Assembly (NCBI GenBank): GCA_018881555.1
Contig: JACAXG010000012.1
Coordinates: 12,310,181 to 12,374,180 of the forward strand
Reading direction: 5' to 3'
Length of the DNA stretch: 64,000 nucleotides
DNA from: Amblyornis subalaris
Lineage: Eukaryota > Chordata > Aves > Passeriformes > Ptilonorhynchidae
Of the stretch, positions 1 through 14,247 are shown piece after piece. Every line of letters begins with the position of its first letter. The stretch's first letter is position 1. A program made the translations under genes and the position numbers. Below the pieces are notes generated by a model. That model did no database searches. It saw nothing but the letters and a program-made list of their open reading frames with translations, and was not told the origin of the DNA.

Positions 1-3000
1 CATTAGAGCTCCAAAGGACAAGTCTCAAAGCCCATTACCACTCACAACTGCTGGTTCTTGGGTCTCTGGTGAGTGCTGTAGCGAAAATCAGACCTCTCAG
101 CCTTGCACCTTCATCAAGCTGATCTTTAGTTAAAAGGTNTAACAAGTGCAGTTGTGGGGATTAGCATTTTTCCACTGTAGCTGTGCCAGAATAACCTGCA
201 CTTTGTTCACAGGGACTCGGTCACAATCACCAAAACCACTTCAGTAACTCCTGCTTACACAGGGAAGATAGATACCAGCTTAATGCCAACAAAAACATGG
301 AGTGATTCCTTAAACTAGCCCCGTTGCCATGGCTGATAGAAGAGACAAATGCTTTAAGTCGGAGGAAGAGGGCATTTCCAGTGGGACACTGGGCTCTGCA
401 CAGACCTCTGCCTTCCCCAGTGAGCTGAGTCACTTGTTTCACACGCACGAGGCTCAGCACAAGCCAGTTGGCACTGGGGATTTGTCTGAAGTGGCTCAGA
501 AACCCTTCAAATACCAGCAAGGTGAGCCCTTTCATATCGGTTTTAGCCAGGGGAGGCAACATTTCAAGACTTTGCAAATGCCTTCTCCCTTTGCCAGCCC
601 TGTCTCTGCTAGGAGTGATTCCTGCAGTCCATGAGTTTGTCCCATGGCACCACTGTGGGAGCAGCACATTCCCTTGGAGATGAGAAGGATCTTGTAACTC
701 CTTCCACCACAGGAAGGGTTTTGCTTCTCACCTCATCTCCAGTGCCTGGGGGAGGTATGCAGACACACCACATCACCCTGTCTGCCGCCTGGCTCCAGAG
801 CCTAATGGGCTGGAAGTTCAGCCTTGTTCTTGCATCATCTAATGCTGACCTTCAAAAGAAAAATAGGGGATTTATGTCCAGGAAGGAGGCTTTGAGAATT
901 TAATTTGGTTTGGATTTACTTTTTTGAGATAGGGATTTGTGTTTCTTTTCTGTATTCTTTTTAATTTTTCTTTCTTTTTTTTTCCCCTGTAACAGTGTCT
1001 GCTCTTTCCTGAAAATTTGTTGGTGGTCTTTACAATATGGACTTCTACCTTTCTCAAATTTTAATAAGCAATAGGGTGTGTTAAAGAGGGAAAAAACCCA
1101 ACCTNCCCACAGATGTGTTCCCTAGGCAGAGGAACCACTTTGTTCACACTGCCACAGAGCTGGATGAAGATGCCATGACCCCCACCCTGCCCATGGCTGT
1201 CACCAGCCCTNCTCCCTGGCCTCCCAGCAGTGCTCCGTGTGTGACAGCTGCATTCCTGTTGGGCAGACAGCATGCCTGCCCTTTCCCTAGCAAGGCAGAA
1301 GCAGCTACAACACCTGGTGGAAAAAGGGGGGTGCGGTGCTGGGATGAGTAACTGTGGGAATATTAGCTCTACCCTCGCTGCTGTGCAAACAAGGCAGCCG
1401 TGCTGCCGGGGNTGTGGCTCACAGCTGACAGGCACCAGGCACGGAGCAAGCTCCTATCTGCAGAAGAGCATGTAGACATAGCGTCGCTTGTTTAGCTCTG
1501 TGTTAACAGCGAAAAACAAATCCTAAGTGGACTAAACAAATCTCATCGTGGCAAAGTGCTTCATCAATTACTAATTCAGCCTCTGGCAGACTAATAGGGA
1601 ATAAAGCTGTTTACCTCAGAGTATGACACATTTTTCTTTCTTGCCTTCTCCCTGTGGCACCTGTAGATAGATTNTGCTGTGCAAAGCTTTGTGTCAGTGA
1701 CTAATGAGTAACAGTTACTGCAGATTTCTATAAGCTGCATATTATCACTGCTATTTAAGACATTAGGAAAGGACCTAAGAATCATCCAGCTAGGCCAAAA
1801 AGGGTCAGCGGATATAAAAAAATGTTCTTTCAGAACATCAGACCTGGTGATACAGCACAATTCCAGTGCCACTGGCAACAAGAAGAGGTTTCGTACCACA
1901 GCTTTTGCATTTTCATTTCCATTTTCTGATTATATATAACAACAACATTCCTGACCAGGTGGGATAACAAAGGAAATTGTCCCTTCTGAAAGCCATGAAT
2001 ATATGTGAAATAAAATGGGTATTCCAAGTGGTCCTTTGGAATGAGCACTTCTGGGAAGGTACTGTTTGAAACCAAGATGTAGTTTGGGATATTTTAAAAG
2101 AAGAATTAAAAAGCCTCACTCCCAGTGATAGTATGTTTGTCAGAAGCATTTTACTGCATCCTATGTTGTTGTTCCATATTGTATGAGGGTGTGGTAGGGA
2201 ATGGAAAAATAAAGAGAGGACAGTGAAAGCTTCCTAGGGCTTCCCAGCTCTTGGACTTGCTGATAACAGAAAGTTCAGCAACATGGGTTCCCAGACATTC
2301 CTGAATAATCCAGGCAGGGCAGTGCAGAATAGGACCATGCAGCCAGTGAGTTACTGGGAAACAGGCGACACACACTGAATTCAGACACAACCGAAAGGCA
2401 CGTGGTCAGGAGGGGCAGCAAGGCCGAGTGACACACAGGGACAGACAGAGCCAGCATGGGCATTGACACACAGGGACAGGGACAACGTGGGCATTACACA
2501 CCAGGGACAGAGCCAGCCAGCTCATCATGATCCCACAGCAATCCTGGGCACAAAAGCTGTACAACAGGCTCTCAGCTTACCGGCACACGTCATCAGCTGC
2601 AGCCCAGCTGGGTGAACATTCCCGCCTGGCATCCTACGCCTACCCGCAGGTTAACCTTCAGAGGCCTCATTTAGGTCTCCAGGAGCTCCTCCAAGAAGGT
2701 GGTGGCAGTGGAGTAGGCACCAGGTACTCAGAGGGGATTTTACCCACACAAAACAATCTGTGTCCAATGTCTCAGTGAATGCAACTTCCCTTTAGGAAAG
2801 AGAAGCGTGATTCCTTACTGGCACTGCTGGGGAAATGGTTATCCCAAGGCATCAGATGCCTTCACTGCTTTTATTTAAGGGGTTCGCCAACTGAGTGCAT
2901 TTCCACTGTTGTAAAACTAGTACTACCATGAAATAACTATTGTTTCTGTTCTGCTGGGTCTCCTTGACCAATAAAAGGCTTTAGTAACAGTAAAATATAA

Positions 3001-6000
3001 GGTAATGTTTTCTTGTTGTGTAGCAAGTCTCCCCATTCCCTTCCTGCTACTCTTAGAGAGAGTAGCTCCTGCTACAAAGGAGAGCTAAAGATTCAGTTCT
3101 TGTATGGATTAATTTTTGGTGTGTTTTTAACCATGAAGATACTGGTGCTGCCAAGAATACTGTTTGTTGAGGTTATATTTAAAGCTTTTCTAAGAGTCTG
3201 ATGTTTCCTGCACAGCGGTATTAGATAATAAGATATACTTTCTGAAAAAAGGTAATTAATTATTGCAATTAAGCTTAACAAGCAAACATAAATAAAGTCT
3301 TATGGAGCTAGAACAACAAAAACTCAAGGTTATTCAGTTTGAAGTTGTATTAACTATTGGAGCCACGGTTTTATTAAGTTCTCCAGGCAAGCCAGACAAT
3401 ACTGAAATCTTAGCACACAAGATCATTATTTTGTATTACAGATATTTCATTACTGATGAAATGAATAGTATCTTATACCTGTTTAAGACCTTCCACAGCA
3501 GGCACATCATCTGCTCATTGTCATTTAGTCACCCATCTCTTGTGACTGAGCTTCAGCTGCTGTGATGCAGAATTGAGAGACATCGACACCTCGATAACAT
3601 GCTTCAGTAACCCCCAGAGTTATTTCCTGATCCTCATCAGATGCCATGTAAAAGAAGACACATAGTGACACACATCGTGAATGGTTTTGTACATGTTTTC
3701 CATATTCAGGCTCGTTTTTATCTTGCGTTATATCAAGAGTTTTTAAAAAGTTCCTATAAGGCAGGCTTTAACCAGATGTTAATTTCAGAAGCTTGTTGGC
3801 ACCTTTCTGGTTTTGAAAACCAGCCCTGTATTGGAACTATAGTGAAACTCTGCAATGTACACATTATATTAAGAATCCTCCCCATGGCATTTGTCAGCTG
3901 AGCTACCAAGGTGGAAATCATGGCCAGAGATGTGCATCTGACCNTGCCTGTATGTCTGCAATGCATAGGGGCCATGGGGCCACACCCAGATCACATTCCT
4001 GAGATCGAGGGGTTTGTTTAGCCTGTCAGAAACCTTCTAAGCGTAGCCCCTGCCACAGATGTTCACCCCCAGGAAACACAGCTGAATTCCCAAAAGAGCT
4101 ACTCCTGCAGTTCCCCTCAGCCTTCTCTGAAGCCTGCAGNGCAAGGGAGCTCCCTCCTGATGGCCTCCCTGCACACTTGTGGTACCACGGTGTCACTTCC
4201 CTCCCTGCTGTTTGATTTTCCAAAATGCGTCTCTGCCAACACAACTGGGTTTCTTTTCCAGCCAGCTAAGAAGAAATGGCTTTTCCTACTGCTGTTTGTT
4301 CACTTCGCTTGAGTTAGGAAGTGTGACTTTTACATACATTTATCCTCATCACCGTTGCTGTATTTCTTAACAGCAATAGCAGTAAATCCTGAAGAAGGTT
4401 AAAAAACCCAACCAACCACTATTGTATTAGCCATTCCATCTCAACTTTTCATCCTTCACCTCTGCATTCACTGGGTCAGGTGGTCACTACACCACAGAAC
4501 ACACACCTCAGCTTTGCAGCTTTCCTTAATTATCAGGTAGGTAGAGCAACACATAATTAGCAATGACTGTTGTGTGTTTCCAGCCACATGATGCACCTGC
4601 GGAGGGTGCAGGGAATCACGTGGAGCATATGTCACACAAACCATTCCATGCTGGCATTAGGACCATGCAGGCTCTTCCTGGGAGAGCTCATAAGGTTACC
4701 CAACACCTCAGCAGAGAGGTGTAAGGCACTCAGAGCATCATTTTGATAGCCACCCTCTAATTTCATGGGCTGGATTTGGCATGGAAGGACCTGGTGTGCA
4801 AATCGCAGACCAGATTAAGGGCTATATAAAAAGCCTCAGGCTTTGTATCAACCATCATTCTCCTCATCCCAGGAGCAAAGTCATAACATTGACAGGAACC
4901 CCATTGCTAAAGGTGCATCTTGCAACTGAAATTAGTAGTGGTGGCTGGTGCAAAACACTCTCTTTCTTTCATATCAAGACCCACAAGAGTGCGAAACACT
5001 AATTTTTACCAAAGCATGAGTGAAGATATGGCAAAACAAAACAGTTTCAGGGTCATGGGAATTTAATCAGACTGCTTCATTTGTCAAATGGAATAAAAAA
5101 CAGCCCCCCAAACAGCTGGTTTTGGTTCAGCTTGGCATTAACAGGTACCTACTCATGCTGCCAGAGTAGTTCATAGGAACTACAGTTAAATTATTTCATG
5201 CTCCTACTCTCCTACATGGACAGTGTTTCTCCATTTAATTTTCCACCCCACTGTCCTCCCTCACCAGCAACAGGGCTTCATGTGGTTTCCTTGGCCATGA
5301 CACAGCACAGGAGTTGCTGCCCTGCTGGAAGTCTCAGCCACGGAGGAGAATTGAGAACACAAGGTATCCAAGCCACCAGTTCCCATGGACACTGCCGCTG
5401 CTCAGGCAGGGGACTTCTCTTCCTGGCTGACCTGGCAAACACAGCCTCAGCATTGCAAAGCCATGATCTTTTTCAGCAAGGAAAACGGCTATCTTTGTCC
5501 CTCCCCTGGGGAGAAATAAGTGTCAAAGTACCAGCATTCTCCATGGGACAAACTCCCATTTATTGTTACCAGCTCCCCTGCCACAAGCCAGAGCTGCTCA
5601 GCCCTGTCCAGAGAAGGTCAGCAGGGAGTAAAGGCTGCCCTGCACATGCCCTGCCAGCAGTGAAACGGACAGACATCAGCAATGATCAGGAAAGCAAGGT
5701 AAAAACAAAACCCCCAAACACAATCTGACGTTGAGTGCCAGAACACCATCAGTGGAGCTTCCCTGGGCTTATCAGGCCTGACAATTTTGCAAAAGTGGTG
5801 TCAGCCTGTTCACTGCACTGCAGTGCCCCCAGGACTGCCTGTCCCCCACCACACAGCTGTGCTGGGTGGCCCAGCACACACCTGAAGCCAGCAACCAAAA
5901 GCGTTCATTCTGCTCGTGGGGGTATCACTCATTTGAAGAATCAGCCACTAGACACCAGGTAGTTTCCACACCTGCTAATTAAACCGATTTGAACATCCAA

Positions 6001-8197
6001 AGGGCAGTTCTCTTGCCAAAGTGCAGCAGCTCCTGGCAGCCAGCCCTCCCGGCTCTCCTGCATCCTGCCGTTGCCATGGCAGCACNCAGGATGTGCACCT
6101 CAGTGCTTATTATGCTCCAAGAAGCATTTCCCATGTGAGTTGGGCTGCACAATCACAGGCACGTAACTGTTAAGCCATCATGGTATGAAAATTAGCGATG
6201 GCCGCAATTAGCCAAAACTTGAAAAGCTGGAAGTGTGCTCATTTTCTTTGTGCATTAGCTGTCCCCATGTAAGGCTTTATCTCTTGACTTGCAAAACACT
6301 CCAATAAGCAGTGTCTGTTACTTGGGGGCAGCAGGTAAACAGACATCCTTTTTGTTTGACAACAGAGCCCTCCTCCCTTTCCTTTCCTGTTACTGTAATT
6401 CCTTTAATATTTACCCCACATGCAGTGTTTATTCTGCAGTTAGAAAGGAAATTCATCTGCTGTGGCTGTGCTAGTGAACCCCTAGAACTGCCAGCAGCAA
6501 ATGTAAACTCCAGTGTGACCTTTTGGGTCTGTAAAGCCCGTTGCCCTCAATCGTACTCTGCTGTTTTCATTTTTTAGGATTCCACAGATGCCAAAAGTAA
6601 TCTTAGTGTACATTAAGTACAGGCAAGTCAAAGACACTCCAGTGAAGCCAAGAGAACTAGTTGCACGAGTAGGGCCTACTCGCAGAGAAAGGATTACTGG
6701 TAGAAATAGGGATTAAAAGACTGAAGCCATAGGACTGTAAGTCTCTCTTTTGCTGTGTCAGGTCTTGATTATGTAAACTGGCCACTGGAGCTGAAAGACT
6801 CCCAGGATGACGTTGCCTGGAGATCACAGCCCCACCTACATTCCCTCAAGGTTAGGCTTGGGGCTTTTGTCATTTTGGAGGACACCCAAGCCTAATTACA
6901 GCAGGGACTGGGTTCTGCCAAAAGCACAGAAGCTGCTCAAAATGTCTTCATACTCTAATATTGCAAAAGTGGCTCGGTGAAGCTGAGCAGTGGTCCAGGC
7001 TCCGGCTCCCAGCAGAGGGGAGTATTAAGGAGTGAGGCAGTGACAAAGCACACAAGGCAGTGACTCCTTCAGGGCTGTCACAGCACCCTGCACCAGGACA
7101 GAGTGTGCACTTGCTGGCTGGCACGAGAGTCTTCCAAAGCACACGGGGGATGTGTCCTTTGGCAAGGTCACTGACAGGTGCAGGGTGACCCAGTGTGTTA
7201 ACCTGAGACATTTCCAGCAGAGGGGAACGCTGCAATGTTGAGACATGTCACACAGCCACTCCTCTGGGCCAAACACTTGGCTACAGCCTGGGATACTGCC
7301 CCGCCTCCTGCTTGTTAGCTGGGCCACAGAGAGTTTTGCCCAGACCACGGCCTGAGAGCGTGAGACAAAGTGGCTCTGGTCTCCCTCTTTCTCTCCTAAT
7401 TTCAACTACACATCAATCACCAGGGAACTCAGTGGTCTTCTATATGGTGGTGGACATCAGAGCCCTGATGGCTTTATAGGGTGGGGGCTGCTTTTAGTTA
7501 GGACCGCCCTGCACGTGTTGCCTTGGTCCCGGTTTCTTTCTGGCCATGCACAAGGCACGGCTCCTAGGCAGGACCTGCAGCCCAGTAAAAACCGCTGTGC
7601 TGGCACAAGCCGCAACCTCTGTGGGTGGGGAGGGGCAATGGGGAAAAAGTCCACACAGGGACAAAGCTGAGCGGCTTTTCCTAGGAGCCTCCAGCAACAG
7701 CAGTGTTTCAAACCCCCACGTATGTGCAAGCCGATATTTCAATGCCTGCAGGTTGCTATGGACAACCAAAGATTTCTAAACTATTACAGAGCAGAGCCCC
7801 AGCACTCTGTACACTGCAATAACACTTGGCAATTCTCTTACCAAGAGCTCCGTGTTGTACAGCAAGAAATGCTGTCATCGCTTTTCAACTGAAGATACGG
7901 AAGGTCCGATCACTTTGAGGTGAAACCGATCCCTCAGGTAACCCCCACCCATTTAAATGCTCTAGCACCTGAAATCACTTCCTCAAACATGCAGCCCCTT
8001 CAGGTAACCCACACAATGGCAGGGGCAAACTGTAGTCACTAGGATAAAGAAGAACAGGTTCTAGAGAATGACAGGGGAATTAGTGGGGAGAAAGGTCCTG
8101 GAGTTGTTTCTCCCTGTATATAATCCTGGCTGCAGAGAAACTGCATGTCTATGTAGAGAGCAGCCTCTGACTGCAGGCGCAGCACTGCACTCCTGAC
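1..8197. other. Intergenic DNA, no gene recognised
   Basis: Apart from the minisatellite at 2.43-2.52 kb I recognise no gene, RNA or mobile element. The longest frame here (176 codons, 5198-5728 +) is proline/serine/histidine-rich with no domain and looks like chance. Confidence 0.6.
2431..2520. repeat. Three-copy imperfect minisatellite
   Basis: Units begin at about 2431, 2466 and 2496, each starting ACACAC(C)AGGGACAG and the first two ending near GGGCATT. Unit length drifts from 35 to 25-30 bases, so the copies have diverged. Confidence 0.6.
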
Positions 8198-8322
8198 CCA
8201 CAGGTGGGATCTCTCCTTGCAAAGGGCCTGCCACAGCTCGTGCCAAGGCTTGCGTTCCCCAGCCACCCCTTCCCNTGGGCACAGGAACATCCCTCTCAGC
8301 TGAACGGAGACATAACAGGGCT
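8198..8322. repeat. Unidentified dispersed repeat, copy 1
   Basis: About 125 bases sharing ends and spaced blocks with 9594-9734: CCACAGGTGGGATCTCTCCT, TTGCAAAGGGCC, CCCCTTCCC(N)TGGG, CAGCTGAACGG, ATAACAGGGCT. The two copies lie 1.4 kb apart in the same orientation and differ by about 16 bases of indels plus many substitutions. I cannot name the family. Confidence 0.6.
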
Positions 8323-8543
8323 ACTTTTGTATGATTGCAAACACTGCAAGGGCATACATAGAGCCATGATGAGAAATCCAGGGACAGGATGCAGAGCCTC
8401 TAAGACCCCCAGCCAGCCAGCTGGCATCTGCCGTGTGCCGCACGTCCTCACCTCACACGGTTTCACGAATAAACACACCCACAAGTTCTTTCTTTGGATC
8501 TATCTCATGAACATTAGCAAGGTGTTATTAACACTGTGCCTTC

Positions 8544-8690
8544 TGAATGCAGGNCTAATGTTATCTGCAGTAACAGTAGGGGAAACGAGGTACAGCAAAA
8601 TGAAGTGACCTACCAACATCATGCAAGAGGTCTGTGNCAGAGCTATGCCAGACTTAGGTCTCCAGAGCCTGCTGACAGCATTGCGGTTTC
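8544..8690 (+). repeat. MIR-like ancient SINE fragment
   Basis: The block AGTAGGGGAAACGAGGTACAG, AAATGAAGTGACCTACC and the later CAGAGCTATGCCAGACTTAG / GTCTCCAGAGCC follows the order of the tRNA-derived MIR SINE (gaggaaactgaggcacag, aagtgacttgcccaa, cagagccgggattcgaac). It is heavily diverged, as expected of an element shared by amniotes. Confidence 0.5.
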
Positions 8691-9593
8691 TAGCAGGACC
8701 AAGGTAACTATGGAATGTAGATACTCCCATTTTAAGATGGTGAAAATGCCTGTACAGTCTGCAGTTACAGAAACTCACCCCCCACAAGCTCGTGCCTTAA
8801 GCACAGAAATACACTTTCATTTGCACTAAAATGAAAACTATAATACAAAATTATGCAGAATAGTTAACAGAAGTACAATCTCTGAACTGTTCTTTGGCTT
8901 GGCACAAGGAAAATGTCAAGGAAAAAGATCTAGGAGTAGGTTTTGCTTATCCTACTGCATCTATGCTCAATGCATGCCCTCCTCTCTTTCAGCAGATCTG
9001 CAAAGTGCCACCTAATTTATCTTCCCACTGACACAGGCAGAGAGAGCACACCTCCATGATTAATGGAGTTTTACACCCGAGGAGTTGGTTACATTGCAGC
9101 AGACAATGAGAAATTTGATTACCACTAATATGGTATTGACACAAATGTCAATGCTGTAAGACAAGCAATATCATTTTGAATCAAGGATCCCTTTCATCAT
9201 TGTTATTTTTGTTTGCTTCTTCCATTTTAATAAGCTGTTGCTCTGTGTATTACCCAAATACTCCAGACTAAAACTACCTGGGGACAATTTAGTTTTTATG
9301 TAACACTTCATTAAGTAGGAGGCACCTTTAACAAAAGGTGTTGTGTGCTTACATAGCCCTGTTATCATTTAAATACACAATACTCCAGCTAAAAACTGTG
9401 GTCAGCTGATGCCTTTACCTTAGTGATAACTAATCTGTTGTTTTATCAAATATAGCAGGAAGTGGGAATAATGGCTTTTTCTTTTTTGTCTCTGGGGTAT
9501 TGTACTGATCAAATCACTCAAATCTTGACCAGTCAAAAATTAAATTAAGCCTGGCAATCACGTCACATAGCTAAATGACCAAGGGAGTCAGAT

Positions 9594-9734
9594 CCACAGG
9601 TAGGATCTCTCCTTGCAAAGGGCCCACCACAGCAGGAGCAGAGGCTGCAGCTGGCCACGGCTTTTGTTCTCCTGGCCCCCCTTCCCTTGGGAAGGGGACC
9701 GTCCTTCCCAGCTGGGCAGGGGCATTACAGGGCT
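9594..9734. repeat. Unidentified dispersed repeat, copy 2
   Basis: About 141 bases matching 8198-8322: CCACAGGTAGGATCTCTCCT, TTGCAAAGGGCC, CCCCTTCCCTTGGG, CAGCTGGGCAGG, ATTACAGGGCT. GC-rich. The flanks do not match copy 1, so this looks like an interspersed element and not a segmental duplication. Confidence 0.6.
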
Positions 9735-9918
9735 CCCCTGCTGGGNTGTCTGGTGGGAGCAGTGGCTCAGTGAGAGGCTGAAGGGCTTTGGACTCCAATG
9801 TTTTTACTGGTTCTGGACTTCCTTGGCCAGGCTGCTGGTTTTGGACTGCAGTGTCTGACCTGGGCCTTACCTCCTGCCTCCCTCCCTCCTGTCCCTTCCT
9901 CTCCATTGTGGAGGCCTA

Positions 9919-9950
9919 GGAGTCTCCCTCCTGTGAAGGAGAGAGACTCC
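9919..9950. repeat. 13-base inverted repeat (hairpin)
   Basis: GGAGTCTCCCTCC at 9919-9931 pairs with GGAGAGAGACTCC at 9938-9950 with one mismatch and a 6-base loop. Confidence 0.6.
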
Positions 9951-12900
9951 AGCTGTTTTCCCTACCTGCCTTTCTGTGAGTGACTCTCATTTCAGTGAAG
10001 TCTGATGCTTCTTTGGGCCCTTCTATGCACTGCCTGCAAACCCCAGGTCTCAAATGGCTCCTAGCTTGGCCAATAGAAATGGGTCCATGAAGAAACCCAG
10101 TTACCCTCACTGTGCGATTAGTAAATTTCCATATCTTCAGGAAGGACTTAGCTTAGCTTCTGACACAAAATTTCAGTAACGACTACAGAAATAGGGTAGG
10201 AGAAGCAGTAGAGTTTCTGGAATGAGGGCTCTTAATGGCACCCATGCAACCATTAAAGTTCTTAAACTCAGCATGGAGGTGGCACAAGAAGTTATACCAA
10301 GCCTTGAAGCTGGTCTCATTTCTGTCCAGAAACTAGAGCACAGCAGAGGAAGAGGAGCAGGAGGCAGGGGAGAGACAAGCATAATGACCAAGTGGCAAAG
10401 TTCACTCATCACTTTCACCTCTATACCTGTGCCTCAAGAAATGAAAGTAGAGCCCAGGCAAAACAAACACAACAGAGCTTACCTGGGAAAAACCTGACTG
10501 GAAATCAGCAAAACCAAAACACTTTAAGAGCTAAAGAAATTTAAAAAAAAACCCTCTCCATACTTTTTATTAATATATTTAAAGTTCAAAGTCTGTAAAA
10601 CCATTTGTAACCACCTGAATGGAGTAAAGTATGAGATAAAAAAGGACTTTGAGACAGATAAATAATCTCTTTGTCTCCGTACTGCTGCAGGATGCGATAG
10701 GGTGGCGTCTGCATCCAGCCTCGTTGGAGCAATGGACTGAGGTNCTGTCCAAAGGGGGTGTGAAAGGAGGACACACAAGATCAAACTGATAAATAAAACA
10801 GAAAAAACCTTTCACAGGACACTGAAATGATGTTTCTGCTGCTCATGCTGCCAGTATCAACTCCGTTAAAACAACCATCTGCTTTTCTCCTTTGGACGTT
10901 ATGGCCTCTGACTTGTTTCATCTGATAAACATGCTACACCTTCTGGCCAGCAATTACTTAGGTGGCCATATCTTTCTTCCTGGAGACCTAGAAATCCTCA
11001 CAACCTGGTGTTATTGTGGATTTACTATTTACTGGTAACAATATATTTAAAATCCAAAGTGAAGGAACTGACACACAAAGAAGAACAATTTGATACTACC
11101 TTCAGGCTTGGGAGAGCGTCAGTTCTATAAATCAAGAATACAGTCCAATAGAATATAGAGAAAAAGGCTGTTCTGAATCTGCTCAGGTGCTCTCCAGCCA
11201 TGGCAAGTCACAGGACAGCTCTGCTCTTTATCACCTCCTAAGGATTCCCAGATGATAGTCCAACTCCCAGAACATCAAAAGGGAGATGACAAAGATCACT
11301 ACACAAATGGCTAGTCACTAGTTCAATCTATCAAACAACCAGAGACAAGAACTACAATTACACCAGTGAATATAAAAATTGCATGGAAATGCCATCCATT
11401 TCACACCGCAGGCTATGAAATAGGCAACAGCTGTGACAAGGAAAAACATTCCTTTCCTCATCACTGGAGATTTAAAAAAACCAAGTTAGACAAGAACCTG
11501 CCTGGTGAAGGTAAAGCCAGGCCTGCCCTGGGGCAAAGGGGTAGCCTAGATGACTTAGAAAATGTTATCCCAGCCCTTTTTGCTACAGTCATGCATGTGC
11601 AACACTTCCCCACTGCAGTACTGCCTGTCCAGGAGTCTGTGTCTGCTGGCAGATGAGATCATGGTTACTACAGTAACCACCGTGGTTTTCTTTTCTAAGG
11701 GAGAGACAGAGGAGATTTTTTTTCCTCAAACTGTAAGTATGCTCAACTCACATGCTGAAAAGCCTGCTGCTGCCAGGCTCTGCAGACTAGCCCTGAACTA
11801 GACAGTAACAGCAATGTTTGGTCCGTGTGTGGGCACTGGTGGCACCCTCCATACAGAGCTACAGAGCTGAGCACCGCTCTACCAAGAACTTCNGAGAAAA
11901 AAAAAATGCTCCGTCAAATATCCTCCCTCCAGGTTTTAAAAATGGCAAATTAAAACCCAACTGAAATAGGTACAGAGAACCATGATAACCAAGTGCATTT
12001 AGGGTTCTCATTTGCAGGCTGGGAACAAACTTGGTGTGAGGGTGGGAATCGCTGTGCACCCTGCAAGGCAGATACATGGACTGCCTTCTACAGTGGACAT
12101 TAGACTGTGTGTGGGTGGCATGTTCCTAAGTCACTGGGACTACTCTGCACGTGTAACTAACCCCTCCACTTACCCATACCCTTTGAATCTAAGTGTGAGA
12201 GCTCGATCTGACACATTTATCCTTCTTTGCTTTAGACCTTTCCCCATTGCTTTACATTTCCTTTCTGTAACAGAGAAATAAATGTTATTCTTCCTTTGGC
12301 AACCTTCTACCCCTCTATTGGTACTCATATTGCTGACAGGGATAGTCTCCAATGCTCCTAATNCTCTAGTCCTTATTCAGGGACTCATTACTTGGGAAAA
12401 ATTCATTTTGAATCATCAGACTTGGCCTGAAATTGAACTGATGGAGACATTATTCACCCCAGATGAGCATTAAATGCTCACCAGTAAGAGCAAAGGCTTT
12501 CTAAACTGGCCCTTACTATGCAAGTGGGACTTCACACCTCCCATCCCAGCACTGATCAACTGCAGAGATCATCCCAAGGATATTTCTCTTGCCGAGCAAG
12601 TCTGAAGTTTTTCATGAATTTATTGATGCCTGGTTTTATGCCTAGTATCCCATTTTCATTGCCATATGTAAAACATAGGGGTCCCCCTCCCCCCCATGAA
12701 AGTCTTCCACTGGGATGTGCTTTTTCATACTGGGCATATCCAACAGGATCACCGTTCCCTTTTCCCTAGCACATAGTTTCCCATCCTATTATATTTATGT
12801 CTCTGCTTGACTTTCTCTGCCAGCACATTTGTTGAGAAAATAACAGCCCTCGGGGGCAGATATTTCTTATATTTTCTTCATGCCTAAAATAATTGTACCT

Positions 12901-14220
12901 ACTTATTAAAAACCTCACTGACAGTATGATACAATAACCTTTGTGATTTATTTATCTTTCAGTGAGCTTTAGAGAGAGCTGCTGCATCTTTTCCAACTTT
13001 GTGCTGTATAGTCCATCATCAAATGCAGTGCTGTGCTCTGATGTTTGCAACATCCTACAACAAGAAATTGGTCTTTGAATTACATTTATTCTACTCTTAT
13101 CTAGTTGATTTACCGGTTCCTCAAATATTTGCTTCCTTATACTATCTTAATTGAAGATTCCTCCTGCCTGTTTTTCCTTTCTCTGCTATTCTGCAGAGAG
13201 CAACACTCTCCAAACAGCACGTTCATGCTGTCTTCTCCGTTTTCTGTGTACACCACCATTCCTACTTTTTTCCATCACTTCAGTCTTCAAAAAAATCCAA
13301 GCAAAAGATTTCAAGGGTATCAAAACCAGCTGGGTTCTATGATGCATTTTTCTTTTTCCCCAGGGAAGGCCTGCCTTCTGAAAGCACAAGCAAAACATTT
13401 ATAGGCAATAAGGAACTTTCTTAAAGTCCCTTTTCCTTGTCTTTTCCTTGCCCAGTTTTTTCTGATAACTTGGCACGCAAGGCAAAGGCGCCGCTGATTC
13501 CACACCTCTGCTGTGCAGTGTCTCAGCTCTCCAGGCTCTCGCAGAGCCCGGCTTGGAACGCAGGAAGAGCCCCAGCAGACTGGGACACCAGAAATAAGGT
13601 TTTTCCAGACAAACAATGAAGCTTTGCTAGCTCAGCTCCACTATCAGTTGGATCTGTACCTGCGAATGAAAAGTAGATGAAAAGATGTACAAATTTCATC
13701 TGTTGGATGGTGTTTGTTTTCTCAGTCAGGTAACTGGAGTATGGGATCTCATCACAGAGCAGACTAAAATCCCAAAATTGTAAGTAAGCAGTAGCAAAAA
13801 ACCAAAACAGAAAAGGTACAGGTTCTTCCAGAAAAATACCAAACAGAAAAGGCAATTCTTAAATATATTAGAGGCAGACACACATGGGGCTGATACAACT
13901 CAAGGGCAATGACTGAGAACTTCACTTTATGCTCCTTCCTGCACCATACCAACCTCTTACATGAAATAGTATTTATTGCCAAGGATGTACACAAATTAAT
14001 TCTAAGCATTCCTTTGATTGGTTTAACCCTTCTAGGGTTTTGTATCTTTCAGTGTCTCCTGTTTATCTTCAAAAGAGAGAAGGGACATGGAGCACCTGAT
14101 TATCTCCTCACAATATCAGTGTATGNCATAGCACATGATGGCATGCCTTATTCTTTTCTAGTATCTGTTAAAGTTTCCCAGGGCTACTAACACATTTGTA
14201 GCCCAATTCTGAAACCTCCT

Positions 14221-14247
14221 TTTTTTNAAAAAAAAAAGAAAAAAAAT
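14221..14247. repeat. T6-N-A10 junction, low complexity
   Basis: A run of T, one N and then A-rich sequence. The N at the T/A switch may hide a small assembly collapse. Confidence 0.5.

Noticed and set aside
5198..5728. 176-codon frame on the + strand
   Set aside because: Low-information composition with no motif, signal peptide or splice context.
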